Shown here in pieces: positions 59,421 through 64,000 of a stretch of 64,000 nucleotides of DNA. Both the position numbers and the translations under genes were made by a program. Source of the stretch: CAG-390 sp003523225 (GTDB lineage: Bacteria; Bacillota; Clostridia; Oscillospirales; CAG-272). The notes under the pieces are model-generated. The model was given only the letters and a program-made list of their open reading frames with translations, did no database searches and had not been told where the DNA came from. The stretch is taken from the NCBI GenBank assembly GCA_902461815.1, contig CABPZE010000005.1, forward strand, positions 1 through 64,000. Direction: 5' to 3'. Every line of letters begins with the position of its first letter. Positions within the stretch are counted from its first letter, which is position 1.

Positions 59421-60171
59421 TCTTTTTGTTGCCCGAACGGCGATCCTCGATATTTTTCATTACCTTTTCATAATAGCTTTTCAGATGCTCGCCGAGCGGA
59501 GGGACGCTGTAAACGGCAAAGAAATCCTTGAGCTTTGCCCGCCCGCGCACACGATCCTGACGCAGCTTTTCAGAGATATGCTCCTTAAGCTCCTCATATC
59601 TGACAACTATCTTTTTGTCGTCGGCAAAGCGGCGTATCACCGCAAGGAAGCGCGTGGAGTGTACCAGATCGATCGCGAAAACTCCGTAAAATACCCCGAT
59701 AAAGAAGGAAAAAGCCAGATTCTGCGCCAGCCATTCCAGTGCGCCGAGGATATGCGGATGTATAAGAAAATAATATGCCGCGCTGAGCAACGCCCAGAAA
59801 AATGTAAATAGCGGGCAGATGACACCGTCGACATTTCCCCAGCAGTCGGAATAATCCCACAGCTTGATCTTGAGTCGCTTTATAAAGATAAGCCCTGTAA
59901 CATACTCAATGGCTGTAACACACAGCGCCATCACCGCAAACAGCACGAGCTTGCGCAGTACCGGAAAGGATATCGGAATAAATTCCTCAAGCATTGCAAG
60001 AAGATAGAGCGTGCAAAGGCTGAAGCCGTAAAGCGGCAGGTAAGGTCCGACAAGGAAGCCGGGGTTTATCCACTTTTTTGCCGAAAAGAAGCGACGGAAC
60101 AGCACCTCAATGCACCAGCCGAGCAACGAACCGATGCAGAACAGAAATGCCAGCTTCAAAAAGAAATTCAT
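59413..60171 (-). CDS. CmpB-like putative ABC transporter membrane protein
   Basis: The 252-residue protein has about six helices and fits the 'putative ABC-transporter type IV' family (ABC_trans_CmpB): FLFCIGSLLGWCIEVLFRR, NPGFLVGPYLPLYGFS, and LWDYSDCWGNVDGVICPLFTFFWAL-type core, here DYSDCWGNVDGVICP. A basic C-terminus ends NKKKK. The family's transport role is unproven. It starts 3 nt after the divIC stop with no strong site, so it is coupled to divIC. This gene is not part of the Bacillus yabM-divIC order. Confidence 0.85.
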   Translation of the reverse strand: MNFFLKLAFLFCIGSLLGWCIEVLFRRFFSAKKWINPGFLVGPYLPLYGFSLCTLYLLAMLEEFIPISFPVLRKLVLFAVMALCVTAIEYVTGLIFIKRLKIKLWDYSDCWGNVDGVICPLFTFFWALLSAAYYFLIHPHILGALEWLAQNLAFSFFIGVFYGVFAIDLVHSTRFLAVIRRFADDKKIVVRYEELKEHISEKLRQDRVRGRAKLKDFFAVYSVPPLGEHLKSYYEKVMKNIEDRRSGNKKKK

Positions 60172-60174
60172 CTG

Positions 60175-60492
60175 TCAGTTACCCGTCTCAATGTCTGTGT
60201 AATAAATTATCTCCTCCGGAAGCACAAGACCGAGCTTTTTGCGTGCGACCCTCAGAATGTATTCCTCATCCATAGGCGCATCAAGCTCATACTTCAGCTC
60301 CGCCACGCGCACCTCGGCGTCGGATATCTTTTCCTCAAGCTCAGCCTTATCGGCTGAGAGACGGTTATATTCAATAAGCAAACTCAAAGAACTGACAAGA
60401 ATACATACCACCACGGCAAAAATTGCGATCTTCACAAAAAAGCCCGCCTTGCCGAGTGTTATTTTACCGTAATAATTTCTGCCGTCGTTCAT
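60175..60492 (-). CDS. divIC: Septum formation initiator (DivIC/FtsB family)
   Basis: DivIC helps assemble the division septum with FtsL and DivIB. The 105-residue protein has one membrane helix (VKIAIFAVVVCILVSSLSLL) followed by a heptad-rich coiled coil (ADKAELEEKISDAEVRVAEL) and a conserved tail ARKKLGLVLPEE. The start at 60492 follows AAAAAGGAA; a long upstream reading frame is an overlap with yabQ and not used. Its place after yabQ matches the Bacillus yabP-yabQ-divIC order. Confidence 0.92.
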   Translation of the reverse strand: MNDGRNYYGKITLGKAGFFVKIAIFAVVVCILVSSLSLLIEYNRLSADKAELEEKISDAEVRVAELKYELDAPMDEEYILRVARKKLGLVLPEEIIYYTDIETGN

Positions 60493-60508
60493 TTTTGAAA
60501 ATTCCTTT

Positions 60509-61123
60509 TTATTTCGTTCGGTCTCCGGATTCAAACACGCCGCCTGCACCAAAGCCTTCGGCGGCAAGCCGCATAAGTCTTTCGCGCTCACGCGCATCAA
60601 ATTTACGTATTTTTCTTTCCCGCAGCAAGCGGGACAGCGCCGTCGCCGCCGCCTTGACGCCGCGGAATATGAGCCGCATCGCAAAAACCGCCGGAAAACA
60701 GATATAAGCCACCGCCGCGCGGATAGCATAGACAATGATATTCCCGCACGCCCGGAAGGGTCTGCCCAGTGTCTTGCGCCACAGCATAAAGCCCAGCGCC
60801 CCGGCAATTAGCCCGGAAAGCCGGAAGATACCGTCATCGGCAACAAAGAACACGCAAAGCATCGCCGCCGCCCAGGCGACCGGAAAGATAATATCAGCCA
60901 GAGCCAGCAATACACCCGCGGCTCGCCGCCGCAGCACGCCCTCGTTCAACACTCCGACAAGAGGCAGCGCCCTTTCGTAATAAGCCGGGCGCTCATATCC
61001 GCCGACTGCGGCAGTGCGGAATACCCGAAGCAGGTCAAATACGACTCCGGCGACCGCGCCGACAACAGCGGAAACAAGCAGCATCTCCGCCTGTGCGGCA
61101 GGGGAGATTTCCATGACCTCCAT
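60509..61123 (-). CDS. yabQ: Spore cortex biosynthesis protein YabQ
   Basis: YabQ is a membrane protein needed for spore cortex formation in Bacillus. The 204-residue protein has an N-terminal helix pair (AEMLLVSAVVGAVAGVVFDLLRVFR), further helices around 90-135 and a basic C-terminus (RERKIRKFDARERER). I start at 61123 with AGGGGATCCCA upstream; a second ATG three codons later has GGAGG but too close. It lies between yabP and divIC, as in Bacillus. Identity rests on layout and position. Confidence 0.85.
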   Translation of the reverse strand: MEVMEISPAAQAEMLLVSAVVGAVAGVVFDLLRVFRTAAVGGYERPAYYERALPLVGVLNEGVLRRRAAGVLLALADIIFPVAWAAAMLCVFFVADDGIFRLSGLIAGALGFMLWRKTLGRPFRACGNIIVYAIRAAVAYICFPAVFAMRLIFRGVKAAATALSRLLRERKIRKFDARERERLMRLAAEGFGAGGVFESGDRTK

Positions 61124-61139
61124 TGGGATCCCCTGCGGC

Positions 61140-61469
61140 TCAGCGCCCGAAAAGCCCGCGCTTCTTGCGTCCCGAGCCAAGATGTGGGTCTTCAAGATAA
61201 TAAATTCCGCTTATATCTCCGTCAAGCGAAAGAAAGCCGCGGTCAATATCAAGCGCACCGATGTGAAGTCCCGAACCCTCAACTGTCATCTCTCCGCAGG
61301 CGGTGCCGGCAACCACGCTGTTCTCGTCAAAGCTGATCACCTCGCTGACCCCGCATATCTGCATCGTCCTGCGCCCTCGCACCGAAAACTCATGCTCCGT
61401 CTGCTTCTTTCCCTTTTCAGGCTCTCCGGACTTTTCCCCGCTTCCCTGATATCCTGTTCCGTTATTCAT
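61140..61469 (-). CDS. yabP: Sporulation protein YabP
   Basis: YabP is required for the spore cortex in Bacillus. The 109-residue protein has a polar N-terminus, then a YabP/YqfC-type core: RRTMQICGVSEVISFDENSV, MTVEGSGLHIGALDID and FLSLDGDISGIYYLED, with tail SGRKKRGLFGR. GGGAGGATCCTT precedes the ATG at 61469; an upstream in-frame Met has no site. It is 16 nt from yabQ, consistent with a sporulation operon. Confidence 0.92.
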   Translation of the reverse strand: MNNGTGYQGSGEKSGEPEKGKKQTEHEFSVRGRRTMQICGVSEVISFDENSVVAGTACGEMTVEGSGLHIGALDIDRGFLSLDGDISGIYYLEDPHLGSGRKKRGLFGR

Positions 61470-61547
61470 AAGGATCCTCCCTTTATACATATACTTGTCC
61501 CTGACACAGCATATGCGGGAGATATGCGATTTATGACGCGGAGCGGG

Positions 61548-61793
61548 TCACTGACTGATTATCTCATACATATCCGAGGCGTCCGCTTTGCCGACGTGCT
61601 CGCGCACATTGAGCACGCGGAACACAAGCTGCCGCTGTCCGAAGGACACCGTCACCTCGTCGCCCTCTTTGACGTCGTATGATGCCTTTGCCACTTTTCC
61701 GTTAACGGATATATGCCCCGCGTCGCAGGCGTCGTTGGCAACCGTACGCCGCTTTATCACACGCGAGACCTTAAGAAATTTGTCAAGTCTCAT
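61548..61793 (-). CDS. rqcP: RqcP (YabO) S4-domain protein
   Basis: RqcP is a ribosome-associated quality-control factor that works with RqcH to add C-terminal alanine tails to stalled chains. The 81-residue protein is a single S4 RNA-binding domain (RLDKFLKVSRVIKRRTVAND, then GHISVNGKVAK). It lies between mazG and yabP as in Bacillus. Its ribosome binding site, AAGGT, lies in one arm of a perfect hairpin at 61805-61823, so translation may be controlled. Confidence 0.95.
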   Translation of the reverse strand: MRLDKFLKVSRVIKRRTVANDACDAGHISVNGKVAKASYDVKEGDEVTVSFGQRQLVFRVLNVREHVGKADASDMYEIISQ

Positions 61794-61804
61794 TTTTTTA
61801 CTGT

Positions 61805-61823
61805 TTACCTTACCGTAAGGTAA
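61805..61823 (-). promoter_or_regulatory. Hairpin over the rqcP ribosome binding site
   Basis: TTACCTTA-N3-TAAGGTAA, perfect 8-bp arms. The predicted transcription start is at about 61822, so the hairpin would sit at the very 5' end of the mRNA and cover the AAGG of the ribosome binding site. Confidence 0.6.
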
Positions 61824-61828
61824 GTTTC

Positions 61829-61857
61829 ATTATACATTTTTTCTGTGCGGATTGCAA
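61829..61857 (-). promoter_or_regulatory. Promoter of rqcP-yabP-yabQ-divIC
   Basis: Minus-strand TTGCAA (61852-61857), 17-bp spacer, TATAAT (61829-61834). Confidence 0.7.
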
Positions 61858-61894
61858 TATTGCAGCGCTCAAGCGATCACAATTTACAAAATGT

Positions 61895-62713
61895 TCACAT
61901 TTTTTCGTGCTTGATGCGATCCCATATCGTGTCAAGCTCGGTCATTGAAAGCTCAGATGGATGCTTTCCCATTGCCTCAGCCTCCTGCTCCACACGCTCA
62001 AAGCGATCAATGAACTTGTCCGTTGCGCGGCTGAGCGCCCGCTCGCTGTCAACACCGAGCTTGCGGGCAAGGCTTGTAACGGTCAGAAGCAGGTCGCCAA
62101 GCTCCTCCTCAACGGCGGCAGGATCCTCCGATGCCGCCGCCTCGGAAACCTCGGCGGCTTCCTCCTTAAGCTTCTCAAGCACCGCATCGGCGCTGTCAAA
62201 ATCAAAGAAATCCGCCTTTTTTCCAACCTTCTGCGCGCGCATAAGCGCCGGAAGCGCCAAAGGAATAGCGCGCAGCTTTGAGGTCACGGTATCTCGGTGC
62301 TTCTCGTGACTCTTTATGACCTCCCAATTTTTCAGCACCTCGTCGGAGGTGTCCGCTTTTACGCTGCCGAAGACGTGCGGGTGGCGATGCACCAGCTTTT
62401 CACAGATATCGTTTGCCACACCGGAAATATTAAACTCCCCCGCCTCTGCGGCGATCTGAGAGTGAAACACCACCTGAAGCAGCACGTCTCCCAGCTCCTC
62501 GCGCATCAGCTTCGGGTCATTGGTATCTATCGCCTCAATTACCTCATATGTCTCCTCAATAAGACTTGCCCGGATGCTCTCGTGCGTCTGCTCGCGATCC
62601 CACGGACATCCGCCCTCACCGCGGAGTATCTCAAGTATCAGGCAAAGGTCGTCAAAGGTATAGCTGCCTCCTCCTTTGCCGACTATATATTCGATTTTTT
62701 CCTTCTGATTCAT
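61895..62713 (-). CDS. mazG: Nucleoside triphosphate pyrophosphohydrolase MazG
   Basis: MazG hydrolyses NTPs to NMPs and pyrophosphate, cleaning the pool of damaged nucleotides. The 272-residue protein has two MazG domains; the first starts with GGCPWDREQTHESIR and has the metal-binding EETYEVIEAID and LREELGDVLLQVVFH-type region, the second has EEAAEVSEAA and EEELGDLLLTV. AGAAAGGAATCATAAAA precedes the ATG. Bacillus YabN carries an extra N-terminal methylase domain that is missing here. It follows the spoVB-like gene by about 100 nt. Confidence 0.96.
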   Translation of the reverse strand: MNQKEKIEYIVGKGGGSYTFDDLCLILEILRGEGGCPWDREQTHESIRASLIEETYEVIEAIDTNDPKLMREELGDVLLQVVFHSQIAAEAGEFNISGVANDICEKLVHRHPHVFGSVKADTSDEVLKNWEVIKSHEKHRDTVTSKLRAIPLALPALMRAQKVGKKADFFDFDSADAVLEKLKEEAAEVSEAAASEDPAAVEEELGDLLLTVTSLARKLGVDSERALSRATDKFIDRFERVEQEAEAMGKHPSELSMTELDTIWDRIKHEKM

Positions 62714-62811
62714 TTTTATGATTCCTTTCTGTCAGTTTTGACATTCCACCCGGAATTGATGCCGAAAAGCCATACAAAACCGAAAATAATATAATTTCCG
62801 TCCCTCACGGT

Positions 62812-64000
62812 TTATTTTCCGCGTCTGCTGCGGCGGATCGGGCGGAACATCCCGACCCTTCCGAGCAGCTTTGCCGCCTTCTCGCCAAACGGCAGCATTT
62901 CTATATCCTCCGCCGTGACAGCGCTCAGCTTCAGCGCCGCAACGGCATAGATCAGCACCGCCGCCGCTATCGCCGCGAGAAGTGATACGGTGTTCCCCGC
63001 GCCGAGTCCCGTTGCGCCAACAAAGACAGCAATTGCCGCCGCTATCGCCACCACCGAGGCAGCGAGCGGACGCAGGACAGCTCCGATACGGAAAATTCCC
63101 TGTGCGGGAGTGTATTTGTGCATAAATATCAGGTTTATAAGCACCACAGTCACACTGCAAAGCAGCGTGCTGAGAGGCGCGCCGTAAATTCCGACCGTAG
63201 AACCGACAAGCAGATATTCCGACAGCACCTTGACAAGAGTCCCCGCCGCAATAGACACGATGGGCATTGACGGATGAGAGTATGACTGAAGCGCCGCATT
63301 GGTCACGGTGATGATGCAGGAAAACACGACCGACGACGCAAGCACCGAAAGCAGCGGGGCTGCCGCCGCCACCGACCCGCTCTCGGCGGGATATATCATC
63401 GCAAGCACCGGACGTGCAAACACTGCAAGCCCCAGTGACGCCGGGATCGCCGCGCACAGCGTGACCTTGAATGCCGTGCGAAGCACCTCCGCCGCGGTCT
63501 TATCCTCCCCCGCGGCGACTGCCGCGGAAAGTGCGGGGACCAGCGACATGGCGACCGGAGTTATAAGCGCCGTAGGAAGGTTATAAAGCGGCACGGCAAG
63601 ATTTGAGTAGGCGCTGTACAGTGCCAACGCGGTATCATATGCCAGACCGCTCCCGGTGAGCCGTGAGGTGATCATCGCCGTATCGGCAAGACCTGCAAGG
63701 CTGGTAACGGAGGCGCTTATTGTGACGGGAAACGCGATCTTTATCATCTGTGCCGCCAGCGTGCGACGCGGCGCAGGGTCGGAAGCGGCAGTGTACAGAC
63801 TGCGGTATGCCCGCGTTTGCGGGAAGACCAGCTTTCTGAGCGTAAGATACAAAGCCCCGCCGGCAACTCCTACGGTAAGCCCCAAAATTGCCGCGGCTGC
63901 AACATGAGGAGAATCCACTCCGCGGTTTATTGCCACATATGCAAAGCCCATTCCAAGCAGCAGCTTTGAGAGCGATTCTATAAGCTGGGAGAGCGCCGTG
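62812..64000 (-). CDS. spoVB: SpoVB-like polysaccharide/lipid II flippase (partial)
   Basis: The gene runs off the right edge; the frame is open to 64000, and the last 49 nt still read as coding (ALSQLIESLSKLLLGMGFAY). At least 395 residues are present, compared with about 520 in SpoVB, so the N-terminal quarter is missing. About eleven membrane helices and motifs such as PVTISASVTSLAGLADTAMI and ESGSVAAAAPLLSVL fit the MVF/MATE-type flippase family (SpoVB, MurJ-like). The order spoVB-mazG-rqcP matches Bacillus yabM-yabN-yabO. The C-terminus is basic (RPIRRSRRGK). Confidence 0.88.
   Translation of the reverse strand, partial: TALSQLIESLSKLLLGMGFAYVAINRGVDSPHVAAAAILGLTVGVAGGALYLTLRKLVFPQTRAYRSLYTAASDPAPRRTLAAQMIKIAFPVTISASVTSLAGLADTAMITSRLTGSGLAYDTALALYSAYSNLAVPLYNLPTALITPVAMSLVPALSAAVAAGEDKTAAEVLRTAFKVTLCAAIPASLGLAVFARPVLAMIYPAESGSVAAAAPLLSVLASSVVFSCIITVTNAALQSYSHPSMPIVSIAAGTLVKVLSEYLLVGSTVGIYGAPLSTLLCSVTVVLINLIFMHKYTPAQGIFRIGAVLRPLAASVVAIAAAIAVFVGATGLGAGNTVSLLAAIAAAVLIYAVAALKLSAVTAEDIEMLPFGEKAAKLLGRVGMFRPIRRSRRGK

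Overview
The window looks like a chromosome segment of a spore-forming (or ancestrally spore-forming) anaerobic Clostridia-class Firmicute, probably an Oscillospiraceae-like gut lineage. The reasons are: the sporulation-linked order spoVB-mazG-rqcP-yabP-yabQ-divIC, IreB, NrdR, FtsH and a RodA/FtsW protein; many clostridial DUF families (DUF6514, DUF4830, DUF6935, DUF4434); strong AGGAGG-type ribosome binding sites; consensus sigma-A promoters; and many intrinsic terminators. I saw no rRNA, tRNA, CRISPR array, insertion sequence or prophage. The taxonomy is inference.

Layout. 1-230: a run of small hairpins and a terminator. 227-3570: a small lipoprotein, a DUF5131 gene coupled to nrdR, a DUF6514 gene and a two-helix membrane protein. 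3683-9198: a minus-strand three-gene module (TerB-N/TerB-C protein, BrxD/DUF2791-like P-loop ATPase, Lhr-like helicase) with its own consensus promoter; this is the best candidate for an under-described defence or DNA-processing system. 9507-15479: housekeeping genes on the plus strand (ireB, ribF, a PBP5-like protein with altered motifs, ACP, a cell-wall amidase, radA, a P-loop kinase). 15521-19206: an AraC regulator divergent from an FAD oxidoreductase and a glycerophosphodiesterase. 19278-25526: DUF4830, a RodA-like protein, proS, DUF4434 and ftsH on the minus strand. 25812-27554: a GLUG-repeat surface protein.

27655-41616: an eleven-gene minus-strand purine operon, purE-purC-purF-purM-fnt-purN-purO-purH(AICAR transformylase only)-purD-purL-fhs, behind a promoter, a ZTP (pfl) riboswitch and an overlapping terminator. 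It encodes formate uptake (FNT), formate activation (Fhs) and both 10-formyl-THF-consuming steps. The last step is split between a free AICAR transformylase and an archaeal-type PurO cyclohydrolase.

41678-49830: a sirtuin, a VanW protein, and a LysR regulator divergent from a CoA-disulfide reductase/rhodanese/siroheme reductase/ferredoxin fusion that heads a FecBCD-type ABC importer operon. 50019-55072: two small genes divergent from a paired ABC exporter. 55170-58157: a 995-residue fusion of an MFS permease and a complete GH2 glycosidase. 58331-59335: a structured leader with a 36-codon ORF, then a VanY-type lipoprotein. 59413-64000: a CmpB-like membrane protein and the divIC-yabQ-yabP-rqcP-mazG-spoVB block; spoVB runs off the right edge.
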